From: Rhizophagus clarus
Lineage: Eukaryota; Glomeromycota; Glomeromycetes; Glomerales; Glomeraceae
Length of the DNA: 64,000 nucleotides
Direction: 5' to 3'
NCBI GenBank assembly: GCA_015698045.1
Contig: BLAL01000281.1
Coordinates: forward strand, 186,001 to 250,000
Made by a program: the position numbers and the translations under genes. The notes below the pieces were generated by a model that saw only the letters and a list, made by a program, of their open reading frames with translations, was not told where the DNA came from and did no database searches. Shown here piece after piece: positions 24,191 to 35,829 of the stretch (within the stretch, counting starts at the first letter, position 1; each line of letters begins with the position of its first letter).

Positions 24191-24282
24191 ATCTATCTGC
24201 CGTTAAGAACTTGGATAGTATTACGAAGGATATAATTGTTCCCTCTCGAAGTGGCAACAGGATAGTAAATTCTTTGGAACAT

Positions 24283-25261
24283 GTAAGTCATTTTTATTTA
24301 ACACATTACGTCTTTATTCATAAATATTAATAAAATTAAATTATAGATTTAGTAGTGCTCTTTAATTAATCATCAATAAATGATTTTTGCGCTATAAAAT
24401 TTAAAAATATTTTAATATTCACTAATTTTTTCAATTAAATCAATAAATATGGTCATATAAATAAAATACACATGTTAATAGTCATACATTGTAAGTTTTT
24501 TGCTGGACTTGTAATTTCGGTATTACGAATTGTAGTATGTCCCATATTTGATTTCCATTTTCAAACTAAGTGATAATCATGTATTTCATTTTAATAAGTA
24601 TAATTCTAGAAGGTTTAAGTTTAGAATGTCTCACGTATTACATAAGCATAATCCTCATTCAATGCGCTCAATATTTATTAATTCCTTTTAAACATTCGAA
24701 AATTAACACATTAAATCAATTACGAAAAGTAAAATAAATCAAATTTTTTTTTTGCATTAGAAAATATCATAAAAGATGTGGTAAAATATTATGAGTAAAT
24801 AAAGTTAATTTTTTACGTAAAATTTTTAATCACTTTTAATGGCTAATTTTTTTTTTGTACAATGGGAAACAATGGAAAATTGACATTTTAATCACTTTTA
24901 ATGGACAAGAGACGGAATTAATTTTCAAAATTCTATGAATTTATGATGTAATATCATGAATTAATGAAATCATTTTAATTTAAAAAGGAAAAAATAATTG
25001 AAATGGCGTAATCAGAATTGTTAGAAAAAATAATTGAATGGCGTAATTAATTATTAGAAAAAAATAATTGAAATGGCGTAATTAGAATTATTAGAAAAAA
25101 TGATTGAAATGGTATAATTAGAATTATTAGAAAAAATAATTAAAAAATGGATTTTTCTCACATTTTTTAATTTTTTAATTATATATTTCTTGTCTTATAT
25201 TCACTCATATATAACAAATTTTTGTCAAATATAACATCGCAAAATTTCAAAAATTCTAATA
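24283..25261. other. AT-rich spacer with short tandem repeat
   Basis: No gene seen. At about 24,990-25,145 four imperfect copies of a 36-38-base unit (AATTATTAGAAAAAATAATT followed by GAAATGGCGTAATTAG) lie in tandem. A TATATTCACTCATATATAAC box sits about 50-65 bases before the next ATG. Confidence 0.45.
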
Positions 25262-25895
25262 ATGTCTTCAAATAACACAAATACAACATCATCAACCTCT
25301 CGCGATCCTTCAACCTCATCTCAACATCGTACTGATAACGCCAAATCTTTATCTAATTCTACTTCTCCTCGCAGCACCTCCACCAACCGGGTAGAATGGA
25401 CAGATGAACAAACTGCTGCGCTCATTGAGCAGCGGAGGTCACAAAATTACGAATATTATTACCAAATTCCAGGGCGCAGCAGAAAAAAATTCTGGAGATC
25501 AGTAGCAGAAAATGTTAATAATACTTGTGAATGTAACTATACAGGACAATAATGCCAGACGAAGTTCAATGGGCTCGTTACTAATTATCATGTAAGTTAA
25601 ATATTAATAAATAAAAATTTGTGTAATATTAATGATTTTAAAATATTTTAGGATCAATTATTGGTCATTGCCAATGACCCTAGAGACGTGAGGAGTCGCT
25701 CAGGAGCGGTGTTCTTCGACATAATGAACACCCACTTCTGGGAAAGATCAGGTAATAATTCTAATTGCTTTATATTTATTTAGAATTATGTATTCCAATA
25801 TTATTTAATATGTTTCTAGATGATCAATTTGTACAAGCTTCAATCGGAGTTAGCCAGACTCGAAATTAAAGAAATCGAAGGAATAGAAAATGTAT
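25262..25895 (+). pseudogene. Myb/SANT-like DNA-binding gene, decayed
   Basis: Exons are 25262-25591, 25652-25751 and from 25820. A Ser/Thr/Asn-rich leader (MSSNNTNTTSSTSRDPSTSS) is followed by a Myb/SANT (trihelix-like) domain: RVEWTDEQTAALIEQRRSQN, GRSRKKFWRSVAENVNNTCE, QTKFNGLVTNYH, then DQLLVIANDPRDVRSRSGAV and NTHFWERS. The tryptophan spacing and K-F-W motif fit that fold. An in-frame TAA at 25550 (from CAA by one transition) and another near 25866 break it. Related genes of this lineage have the Q retained there, as I recall. The intact protein would probably bind DNA in the nucleus. Confidence 0.65.
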
Positions 25896-26594
25896 GTAAA
25901 TCATAAAAAAAATTTAATCAAGTTATAGATTTTTTTATTGATTTTCTTAATCAATTTATAGCCTGAAGCAACAACAATAATCAGAATACCGTGGATAATA
26001 ATGATACTATCGATAATGGTAAGTACAAAATTTTTTTCCTTTTTTTACCTATGAAATTTTTCTAAAAATTTTTTCTTTTATTTGATGCTAAACCTTAACT
26101 GTTAATAGTTTGATACGATAATCAAATAATGCTAAACTTAATAATTTGACAAAAATAATGCAAAACCTTAATAATTGATACAATAAAGCCAACATTTAAC
26201 AAATAAAGTTTTCTTTGTTAATTCATTATTAATAAAATTTTAAAGTGATGAGAATTTAATTGTACTTGTGTGACCAACTCAGTGAACTTGCCCCTTAAAC
26301 ATTATTGAATTCTACACATTAAATTACGTCATTTTCTATCATCGATTTCTCTAGCACATTTAAAATTTCCAATTTAGTATGTTTTCCATTCTTATGATGA
26401 AAGAAAAAGCTTTTCCTGGTATAATCCTTTAGTCAAATATATTTTATATCTTTGTGAAATGAATTCATAAAAGGTTTCTTTTTTCATGTTGATGTATCAG
26501 GCCTGTTTCATATAAATATTCCTTCTTTTCTTAAAACTGTTTCCACTTTTCCTCTCCTCTCTTATAGGTTTGCATTTCTCTGCATGCAGAGATT

Positions 26595-27199
26595 ATGAGT
26601 CATGATTTATTTTCTGAAGTATCGACTACAATTATTTATCTTCTTTATTATATCTTATACAAAAATATGAACCGTCGCAAGCCTCACAAATTACAGGCCG
26701 CAAAGGCAAAATCGGTACATCGTTTCAGAACAAAAATATTGAAGAAGAAGCGAAAGGGAATTTATAAAATAGGTGGGTGAATACCACAGCTTTCCGTACA
26801 TAGTCTGGCCTGGGTTTAAGCTTCTAAAATGACTACTGTGAACTCGCCTCTCAGGTTGATGTTCTTAATGGTCCTGTGAAGTACCTGAATTGTTGGACTG
26901 TCAGGTGTCTAGCCTTTGCTTTAACGTGGCTCTCCTGCTGGGTGAGTTGATCATAACTGACCCCACCTTCTGCTATTCCTCTTTAATCCTTTCCCTCTGC
27001 AGGTTATGTTGAGGCTCTTGAGAAAAGAATCAATCAACTAGAAAAGAAGGTAAAAGCCTTGGAAGAGGAAAAAGTTTGGTTTTTTTTTGAAAGGAACAAA
27101 GCAATATTAAATATAAATCAAAAGGATGCCAGAATCAGGGCTTTGGAAATGGATCAAGAGCTAACAAGACGTATTGTATTGAGAAAGAAAAGAAATTAG
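26595..27199 (+). CDS. basic region plus coiled-coil protein, two exons
   Basis: Exon 1 is 26595-26772, the intron 26773-27002 (GTGGGT..CTCTGCAG, phase 1) and exon 2 27003-27199. The 124-residue product opens MSHDLFSEVSTTIIYLLYYI; an internal ATG gives MNRRKPHKLQAAKAKSVHRF, which may be the true start. A strongly basic stretch (RFRTKILKKKRKGIYK) leads into heptad repeats: VEALEKRINQLEKKVKALEE and ARIRALEMDQELTRRIVLRK. Basic region followed by coiled coil resembles a short bZIP-type dimeriser, but the conserved bZIP Asn/Arg signature is not clear. I recall similar short proteins in Rhizophagus. The intron is longer than its neighbours' and C/T-rich at its end. Confidence 0.6.
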
Positions 27200-28946
27200 G
27201 TTTGTTATTAAAGTCTATTATCAAATTATATATAATTCTTTATTAAAGTACCTGACAAATCCTAACCAATTAATTAATTATCAAATAACAATCTATCTAT
27301 GAAAAAATCAAAATTATAAATAAACTTATAATAAATTTCTTATCTTCAAATATAAGTTGATACTTTTAATTGATAATATAAATGCTAATAAGTGCGAAAA
27401 GTGTTTCAATATAATCAACCGATCCCACAAATAAAGGAAATCATGTATCACATCCTAAATAAGTTTGTATTACCTAATCATTTGATAACTCGCACGTGAA
27501 AACCCAATCAGACTTTTTGAACACTTAATAGGTCTCGCTAAAGGAAATGACAAGGTTGATTTATATATATTCATTTTTGCTCTTGGATTAAAAAATTTTA
27601 ATAAATAACTAATAATCAAGTTTATTACTAAGATAGCATAGTAATTTAATTATTATTAGAGAAATTGTTGATTTTATAATTTCTTATTTTAGCGTTAACG
27701 TAAATAATCTTTAAATCATTAAAATAACAACTGAAATTTCATTCTTTTTTAAAAATTCATAAATGTCTTCTGCGGTCTCGTTTTCACCAGTGGACATAGC
27801 AAATATTTTGTGTAATGAAGAAATGACCAATAAAATTACATTGATCCTCATGCATGATGTAATAAAAATCTCTTGATTACATGCATGTGATATCTAAAAA
27901 TAGCTAAAATTCGGTTTATTAATGCGCGATTTTTTTTTGTTTATTTTTCAAAAATACACGTCTCTCTTCTTAAAAATATTATATTTGTCTTATATTTTAA
28001 CACTTTATGGTATTTTCTTCTTCTCTCTTTTATCCAAGTATACTTTACTTATCTTTTACAATATTAACAATACTTTGGCATATTAGTTTATATATTTGAT
28101 ATAGCCACCAACACAAAGATCGTTCACCAAAAAACGTATAAGACAAAAAAATAAATAGTGAAGCCAAATATTACTATTTTAACACTTTACGGTATTTTCT
28201 TCTTCTCGCTTTTATCCAAGTATACTTTACTTATCTTTTACAATATTAACAGTACTTTGGCATTTTAGTTTATATATTCGATATAGTCACCAACACGAAG
28301 ACCGTTTACCGAAAAACGTATAAGACAAAAAAACTACTTTTAAATAAATAGTGAAGCCATTAAGCAGGTATGAAAATGGGATATACGCATATTTTTCATA
28401 TTTTTTTTGGACTCTACCATATTCGTAAAGTCTACTAGTTCTGTAGGAGGGATTGGTTATGTACTTTCTTTACAATAGGGTGTAGTTTGAGTCTTTCTTT
28501 GTTAGACTGTGGTATTACTTAAGGGAGTTAGAATGTATTCTCAAATGCTATGTTCAAATTGCTGAATATATTTGAAGCTTTCTTTTGTAATATTTGCTTA
28601 GCCCAGAGGAAAATGTTGTAAAATAGGGCTGGATATTTTATGACATTTTCTGCCGCCAATTACTTTGTCCGGGGTGGCGTCAGTCGTAGCAGCCAGCATT
28701 TTTTTTTTATAATATTATGTTTTAAGAATTAACACTTTCAAAATTTAAAGAGCTAACGTTAAAAATATTATCATTTTTATTTTTTCTCAAAATCCCAGAG
28801 ATTACCTGCTCTAACCATTATCCCAAGGTTATGTATTAAATTTAAAATTTAAATATATTTTATAAAGAGTATATTATATTAATCATAATTGTTTTTTTTA
28901 TATTTTTTATTTTTTTAAATTTACCCTTAGCGATTGGATCCTACTT
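27200..28946. repeat. intergenic with a 190-bp tandem duplication
   Basis: Two direct copies of about 185 bases lie side by side (about 27,989-28,165 and 28,172-28,350). They share TTTTAACACTTTATGGTATT, TTTATCCAAGTATACTTTAC, CACCAACACAAAGA and CGTATAAGACAAAAAA with a few percent differences. Downstream at about 28,440-28,705 is a less AT-rich block ending GTCGTAGCAGCCAGCA and a T-run; it might be an old retroposed or RNA-derived sequence, but I cannot identify it. The rest shows nothing. Confidence 0.5.
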
Positions 28947-28989
28947 ATGTATAGAATAAAAGGAATAAGATGTATTCATTCATCACATG

Positions 28990-29200
28990 AAAAGAAAAAA
29001 AAGAAAAAGGAAAATGTGACCCCCCTTTCGTTCTCCCTTCGGTTTTTGTTTCTTTTTCCTTTTATTTCTTTTTCTTCGTCTCCATTTCTTTTTGTTTCAT
29101 CTTTTTCCATCAATATTCTTTATCATTTCTTTTTGATCTTGTCTTCTTTTTTCTTTTCGCCTTTGTTTCATTTCCATTTTGTTTTCATTATTTATCATAT
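28990..29200. repeat. polypyrimidine tract
   Basis: About 200 bases of C/T-rich + strand (TTTCTTTTTCCTTTTATTTC and similar), giving an artefactual hydrophobic frame. It is similar in kind to the purine tracts at 10.9 and 40.5 kb but on the opposite strand. Confidence 0.55.
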
Positions 29201-29319
29201 CTGACCCATCCATTCTATCTACATTGAATATTACTTCACTTCTCAGGTATTGTTATTCTGTTAGGTGTGCGCCTTAGTAGACGTTAGTAAACCTGTATGG
29301 TGAAAGCGTGATCAGAAAC

Positions 29320-29415
29320 TCTAGGGAGAAAACTAAAACTAAAACCAAAACTAAACCAAAACTAAAACCAAAACCAAAACCAAAGCTACTAAAACTAAAA
29401 CCCTAGAGTACTGCA
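29320..29415. repeat. AAAACYA minisatellite inside a short inverted repeat
   Basis: A run of AAAACTA/AAAACCA heptamers is framed by CTCTAGGG on the left and CCCTAGAG on the right, so the minisatellite forms the loop of a small hairpin. No function assigned. Confidence 0.5.
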
Positions 29416-29594
29416 TAAGGATCTGCTAGGAATCAGTACCTAATGTTGAACGGACACCTTTATTTTCTTCTTTATTTTCTTATTATTATTATTGATTAAA
29501 TTATTATTATTAATGTAAATTATTATTATAATGTAATAAATATAAAATCATTTTTTATGATGTAATTTATGAAATTACTATGATGTAGTTATGA

Positions 29595-30055
29595 TATCAA
29601 ATAAATGTTATAATACTTTAGCGATGTTAATTCAATATTAATATGATATTTCTATGATATAGTTATGATGTCGAGTAAATATAAAAACATTTTTGTAATA
29701 TTAATTTGATGTTAATATGATATCGCTACAATATAGTTACGATATCGAATAAATGTTATAATACTTTGCAATGTTAATTCGATGCTAATATGTTATCTTT
29801 ACGATATAGTTATGATATCAAATAAATGTTATAATACTTTGGCAATGTTAATTCGATGTTAATATGTTATCTTTACGATATAGTTACGATATCAAATAAA
29901 TGTTATAATACTTTTGCAATGCTAATTCGATGTTAATACGTTATTGCTACGATATAGTTACGATATCGAATAAATGTTATAATACTTTGGCAATGTTAAT
30001 TCGATGTTAATACGTTATTACTACGATATAGTTATGATATCAAATAAATGTCGTA
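29595..30055. repeat. GATATC-type satellite, about 75-bp units
   Basis: Six tandem units of about 75 bases, each with AAATGTTATAATACTTTGGC, AATGTTAATTCGATGTTAAT and ACGATATAGTTATGATATC. Words such as GATATAGTTATGATATC resemble those at 15.6-16.2 kb, so the two arrays may share an origin. Flanking DNA to 30,504 is AT-rich without features. Confidence 0.65.
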
Positions 30056-30504
30056 TAGTGATCGCAGAGATATCGAACTAATCAATATCAAATAAACATA
30101 GTTAAGACTAACTTAATGACGTGGATTCGATTTTTTGTTAAAATATCATAATGATATCGTAATGACATCGTTATGATATTTATTCAATATCGATTGTAAA
30201 CTTCAAGTTTCAGCAAAGCATATAAATATGGTCCATAATAAAGCTCTGATATAATATTACTGCCAGTTGTAACAAGTTTTCCTAGAGTAATATAAAATTT
30301 TGACATTTATTTATTATAGAGAAAAAGAGATTTCTGAACAAGTTTTTTTTATTATTAAATATAATGCCAAAATTTACTATATTTGTTCTATCGATCACAT
30401 GCAGATTGGCAATTAATATCTGAGTTTATTATAAAATTTTTTATATATATAAAATTTTTTTACAAAAATATATAATAAATAATATATATATATAAAAACT
30501 TTTA

Positions 30505-31155
30505 CAATTAACTCTCTTTATAGTTACACATTTAGGACAATCTATATTTGGTGACTATAATGAGTTGTGTCTATAAGCAATAAAATCTTATAATTAAATC
30601 AGTAATTTTGGCTAGAATTATAAATTGTAATAATTTTAGTTAAATATTTATATTACAATAATTTTATCAATATTATTCCAATTATTACAGATTTATAATC
30701 ATTAGATTCCTTTTAATAAGACGATTCTAATGAGTTTAAGATCACTAAAATCTGGTCACTAAAACCCATAATAATTAAAATACAGTCAAAATATTTAATA
30801 TTACGTAAATTTTACATATAAAAATGTTAATCTGATCTTTAAAATTGAATTGCTTAGTCAATACTAATTCAATCACTATAAAATTACTACCATCTGATTC
30901 CTTTCAATGAGATAAACATAATGAGATAAAGATTATTAAAATCTGATTATTAGATTATGAAACAATTATATTTTAATAAATATCTTTTTATAATCACATA
31001 TATATAAAATTTTTAAAAAAAGATGTGATAATGACTATAGGTAGTTTGTGACTATAAACAATAGTTTTTATATATAAAAATTTAGGACACTCAACCAAGG
31101 TGACTATATAGGATAATGTGACTATAATAGAGGTAACTATAAAAAGAGTTGACTG
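30505..31155. mobile_element. pogo/Tigger-like MITE
   Basis: The left end CAATTAACTCTCTTTATAGT and the inverted right end CAGTCAACTCTTTTTATAGT are flanked by TA on both sides (30503-30504, 31156-31157). CAGT..AACTCT..TATAGT ends with TA targets fit the pogo/Tigger branch of Tc1/mariner from family knowledge. It is 651 bp with no coding capacity. The interior has repeated GACTATA words. Confidence 0.65.
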
Positions 31156-31781
31156 TATTATAAAAAAAAAATTTTAAAAATAAATTAAGTAAAAAATAAA
31201 TAACATTTTCATAATTTATTAAACATCCAGTAATCAGATTTTGATATAATTTATACCATTAGATTTGTCTTATTAAGACAGTTCTAATAATTGTAAAATC
31301 ATTTTTCTAGAATTAATATTAACTGAAATAAGGTTTACTAATAAATTTTATTAATTAATTAAAAAATTATTAAAAAATTTCCTATACTAAAATGATGTAA
31401 AATTAGCTATTGGATATAAAAATAATATCAGAAAATTACAAATTTTTTAAAATTTTGTGAATTTATAATTTTTTTTTTCCTTACCCCTTCACTACCCTTT
31501 TGATCTTATATTCTTTATATAATTTTTTTCTTTTAAGTTTATTATACTATTACGTCTAAAATTATTATGATGTTACATTTAATTTTATTTATTTTTTACA
31601 TATAAACTTGTTACACTATCATGTCTAAAATTTTTTATAAATCTGTTATACTATCACATTTAAATTTATTTAATTTGTTATGCTGTTATATTTAAATTGT
31701 TATAAAAGTCCATGTTTTTCTTTTTTTAAATTAAAAGATCAATTTTACAAATTTATTATAAATTATCATGTATTTTATTAA

Positions 31782-32061
31782 CCTTGTTTTGTTCTGTTCT
31801 TTTCTGATTTTACCATATTTTTCAGCCAACCAAATTCATTCAAAAATCAGAACAACCGGAACAATGGATCAAAAAAATTGATTATCTGAATGTTCTGAAA
31901 TTTTAAAATGCAATACATGCTTAGTTTTTAATTAACATGATTGGTTAGAATTAAACAGAATAGATCAAACCCAATTTTTCTACTCAATTCATGTCATTTT
32001 TTAATTGGCTAAAATTAATTACACTAAAATCAGAACAGAACAGAACAGAAATGAACAGGAC
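31782..32061. mobile_element. short TIR element (MITE)
   Basis: TGTTCTGTTCTTTTCTGATT near the left and its inverted counterpart (AATCAGAACAGAACAGAACA) near the right enclose about 280 bases. Exact ends and target duplication are uncertain. There is no coding sequence. Confidence 0.5.
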
Positions 32062-32153
32062 TATTATTTATAAATTAAGTGGTTAATTTAAAAATTTTTT
32101 TACTAATTTATTATTAAATTATATTTTATTTTTGTTTATAAAGTTTTATATGT

Positions 32154-34151
32154 TTTATGTTTTATGTTTTATTGACAAAATGAATTCGAATACATGAAAC
32201 AAATCCAAATACCAGAAGGTAAGTCTGTAGTAAAAGTACATGTAACATGAATCAAAGCTAAGTTAGAAACAATTATACTATACTATGATACTAACACCCG
32301 ATTAAAACTGAGAGACCCTGCTAGTCTAAAGACCCAGAGTTCTAGTAGGGAGAACTCTGAAACAAACCATCCCCCACTGACACCAACACAAAAAAGAAAC
32401 TAAGTAAAACACTAAATACGACTAAAATTTAGATATTAGAGTTAGCAACAGTTTGACAATATCCATCTTATCGTCAGTCTTCTTGTTCGAGGACTTCTTC
32501 TTCTTCTTGTCTTTTGACTTTTTCGAAGTCTTCGTCTTGTCCTTATTAGGTTTAGAATTAGCCGAGTGAGTTTTTGAGGAACGAGAATTCTTGGACTTCT
32601 TAGAGGAGTCATTTTTTTTGGACACCATAGAGGAACCAGAGGAATTCTTGAACTTTGTGGTTTGTGAGGCGGTAAGAGGAGCTGAACACCAAGGGAGAGA
32701 GTAGTCAACATCGTTGTGATTGAAATTAAATCTGGTTTTCCTACAGATTTCTACATTATCATATTTTTCGAAGAAGATTACAATCGAAGCCTTTTCACCT
32801 ATTTCAAATTATTTAATAGCTTTGATTGGTAAGTTACCAAACATTTCTTGAGAAGGAGTAGTGCGTTCCCATGTTGACCAAAAACGAGATTCTTGAGGTA
32901 AATCATTAAGGTATAAGCGAAACTGTTCTCTTTTTTTCCTTTAATGTAGCGACCAGTTTTCAGGAAACTAACGTACAGATATATCACCAAGGGAGTATTG
33001 CCATATCCCCTGTTCAAAGGAAGTGAGTGCAAAAGTTGAGAGACATATTTTGATTCGAAGCGTTTGGTATTTCCTTTGCTTCTTCACAGTCATCGAGATA
33101 GGATCTCCCCACGCTTTAAGTTCAGCAAGTATTTTTTTATGAGACCAACTTGAGGGTACGTCATAAACGAAGATATCCCTAATGTTATTAACTTTTTCAT
33201 CAGGAATGTTAGTATCTACGAATATTTTTTCTACTGATTTATCTGTAACCTTCTTTTTCTTCTTATCTTTTGGCATAGTATCACTACTACCAGAAGGTTG
33301 CAGAGGTATAGTTGTATCATCATTGGCGTTCTTCATGATTACATCGATCAATTCCTCATCAGCTGTAGGCAGTCGCTGCTCAGACATAATTGGCGATTTT
33401 GAGGAGGTACCAGGCTGAGATATTCCTAATTCAGGTATTATTGGCGGTGTGACTAGGTGTGAGTCACCAGAATTAACCAGATTCTGCATACCACATGACT
33501 TTTCCTTTACGACTGTATCGTCCACTTTTTTCTCAAGGTTGGACGAAACTTTTTTAAAAAATTCAGGCTGGTGGAGATAACACTCAAAAACCCTTAGGCC
33601 TGAATGTACCACCAAAGAAATCAGTGTATTAGGAATGTTTGTTCGTTGTGATATAGCTTTGTATCTTACAGGTTCAGCAGTAGCGCCAAAGATCTTTATT
33701 AACCTTTTGCCTTGTTCCTGGGTGGTGCCACTTGTAATCTGTTGAAAATTTTCTTCTAACAATTATAGAACATGTTGTTCAAATTGTATACACCACGATG
33801 CTATTCGGGCATCTGTTGTTTCTATCGCAGAGGTAGTATGTTGTGGTGAAGATACTGGTTGCTTGTTTTTGTTTTTCTTCTGTTTCTTTTTCCCTTTTTT
33901 CTTGGATTGAACTTTGGTCCAAGTGCGCTGGGGAGGAGGGAGCTCATTACCCTCTCTATAAACTGAATAAGAAATAACAGAGGACGACTTTTCAGCTTCA
34001 GAAGAAGAGTCAGTATCAGTAGGAAGAAGTTGTTCCTCCATAAAATATTTGTTTTGGCTCAACTCCATAACGTCGTTATTAAATAAAAAATAAAAAAATT
34101 TTTGTTTTAAATTTTATTATGGTTGTGAACGGAATGGGAAAGAGTTTTTAT
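32154..34151 (-). mobile_element. ORF1-only LINE-type retroposon with 19-bp target duplication
   Basis: Direct repeats TTTATAAAGTTTTATATGT flank it (32135-32153 and 34152-34170). Read on the minus strand, it begins about 80 bases before a long ORF1, has a 3' untranslated part of about 240 bases and ends in AATAAAACATAAAACATAAA. A long target duplication and an A-rich tail are hallmarks of target-primed reverse transcription. No reverse transcriptase or endonuclease domain is present, so it depended on a partner LINE, like half-LINE elements known elsewhere. A relative lies at 47.5 kb and a 5'-truncated copy at 58.3 kb. Confidence 0.8.
32422..34068 (-). pseudogene. LINE ORF1-like protein gene with in-frame stops
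   Basis: One continuous 549-codon frame starts at MELSQNKYFMEEQLLPTDTD and ends KMDIVKLLLTLISKF. Features in order: an acidic/serine leader, a lysine-rich basic stretch (QSKKKGKKKQKKNKNK, about residues 55-70), a central region, then an RRM-like part (IRDIFVYDVPSSWSHKKILA, PISMTVKKQRKYQTLRIKIC, FEQGIWQYSLGDISVR). The C-terminus is very basic (KDKKKKKSSNKK) and probably binds nucleic acid. Four internal stop codons interrupt it but there is no frameshift. I recall this protein as ORF1 of Rhizophagus LINEs. Its role in the family would be RNA binding and chaperoning. Confidence 0.7.
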
Positions 34152-34784
34152 TTTATAAAGTTTTATATGTAATATATATATCATATATATACTGAATTTT
34201 TTAACTTATTAACTTTATACATAATATAATTATAACATATATTAAAATTTGCTTTTATTATACAAATATATATTTAACTTATCTTTATTTTTAAATTTAT
34301 TATACATATGACATATTGGATATTTATATAGTATCTTTATACAAATCTGGATCCTTGTATTATATATATTCTTTGGGATTTTATTAAAGTTCTTATATAT
34401 TCTGATAACTATTGTAATAATATTATTGATTATTTAATTAAATCTATACATTCTCTTTCAAATTCCAATTTTTTAAATTTTAAATATGTTGCTTCTTCTC
34501 ATTTATTTTTTTTTTCTTACAAATACTATTAATTTTAAAATTTTTTATAACTTTAATATTTCTTTAAATACCATCTAATTAATGTTTCTATTAATTAAAA
34601 TAAGTATTTTCATTAATTAATTATAATCTTTTATCTTTATCTTCTATTTCATCATTCAAAGTTTTTTACTTTAAAATTTTTAAAGTTTAACTTTTATTTG
34701 ACAAATTACCCATTTTCAAATATATAAAAACTTATTTTTTTCATTTATATAATGATATTAACTGTATTTTATATGATAACTATA

Positions 34785-35355
34785 CATGAAACTGAAATTA
34801 ATTAATTTTGACCCCCAAAATGGTCAAAATGATCAAAATGATTTCGACCTAGGCCTCTCCAAAAGTCAAAATGACCAAAATTACATCATAGTTATGTGAT
34901 TTTTATAGTAAACAATAATATTAAAATTCAAAGTTAATGATCTCTGCATCTAGTAATCTGATTTTTATGATTTTTACACGGTTGGATTCAGCTCATTGAG
35001 AGGATTTCAATGATATGTATTGCATATTTATAGCATCAATATTAACAGAGTTATTTACGTTTAAAATTTGGTATTAAATAGTTTTATTACTCATATAATA
35101 AATAATAATATTAAAATTCAAAGTTAACAATCTCCATATTCAGTAATCTGAATTTTATGATCTTGATACAGTTGGATTCAGCTCATCGAGAGAATTCCAA
35201 TGATATATGTTGCATATTTGTAGCATATTAATTGACAGAGTTATTTACGTTTAAAATTTGGTATTAAATTATAATTATAAAAATCACATGACTATGATGT
35301 AATTTTGACTATTTTGGAAATATTTTGACTTTTGGGTTTTAATTTTGACTTCATG
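34785..35355. mobile_element. TA-flanked MITE with internal 185-bp direct repeat
   Basis: CATGAA at the left and TTCATG at the right are each flanked by TA. Longer inner inverted segments follow: AATTACATCATAGTTATGTG near the left and CACATGACTATGATGTAATT near the right. Inside are two direct copies of about 185 bases (about 34,914 and 35,100), sharing AATATTAAAATTCAAAGTTA, GTTGGATTCAGCTCAT and GAGTTATTTACGTTTAAAAT. Non-coding. Confidence 0.65.
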
Positions 35356-35676
35356 TATAATGATAACTTTTGAAATTTTATCACATATTTGAACTTGTCT
35401 AAAAGTTATTTTATTTACATTTAATCATTTAAATTTTATTTTATTATATATTTGTTTTTTTTTGTTAATTTTAATTCAAATTCTATTATTTTTGAAATAT
35501 AACTTTTAAACTTGAATACAGTATATAGGATATTCAATATTGTGAATAGCGCTTTTCATTTTACTTTTATTAACTTTTTGAGAAGTTTTATTTCTCAATT
35601 TTTTTCTTTTTATTTTTATATTTATCAAATTTGTCTATGTATAAATTATTAGACAAAATTAATTATAAGAATATTT

Positions 35677-35829
35677 GGGATTTTTGCAATAGAAAGGTAC
35701 GAAACTCAAAAAAATTTTTAAATTTACTTTATATGCTAATTATGTTTTTTATACTAAAATAAGTGTAAATTTAATATTAATTCAATTTTTATTTTTTTTG
35801 AGTTTCGTACCTTTCTATTGCAAAGACCC
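35677..35829. mobile_element. 153-bp foldback MITE, copy 2
   Basis: Opposite orientation to the copy at 12,689 and the same length. The ends are TTTTTGCAATAGAAAGGTAC and, at the right, GTACCTTTCTATTGCAAAGA. ATTT precedes and follows the element, a possible 4-bp target duplication. Confidence 0.75.

Larger units (their letters stand above)
21467..24282 (+). pseudogene. multi-exon lineage gene interrupted by element H
   Basis: Exons are 21467-21500, 21577-21663, 21756-22087, 22157-22389 and 22472-22661, the last continued at 24199-24282 beyond the insertion. All introns are GT..AG with matching phases. The product starts MSKHKANQKTA and has a basic patch (QKAKKKRE) and a highly charged acidic/basic tract (about residues 45-90). 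A folded-looking part follows: GFKSNLEICNFLVAHPYILH, NARLWDESIKCLFFRTRNPR, FLEKTRQAFADYRNKLNQNI, LSNKEVKDYVDEHFVQKLLN and FDTLIDFIRETFKVSWNGKD. Excising element H and one 8-bp duplicate restores ..GKDLS/AVKNLDSITKDIIVPSRS.. . After 24282 a donor GTAAGT leads to a next exon with an immediate TAG. I do not recognise the family. Apart from the insertion I see no lesion, so it was probably active until recently. Confidence 0.7.

Noticed and set aside
28440-28710. Possible SINE or small RNA gene with a terminal T-run
   Set aside because: No convincing A-box/B-box pair or tRNA fold could be drawn by eye.
28947-29204. 85-codon hydrophobic + strand frame
   Set aside because: Comes from a C/T-rich tract and has no other gene-like property.
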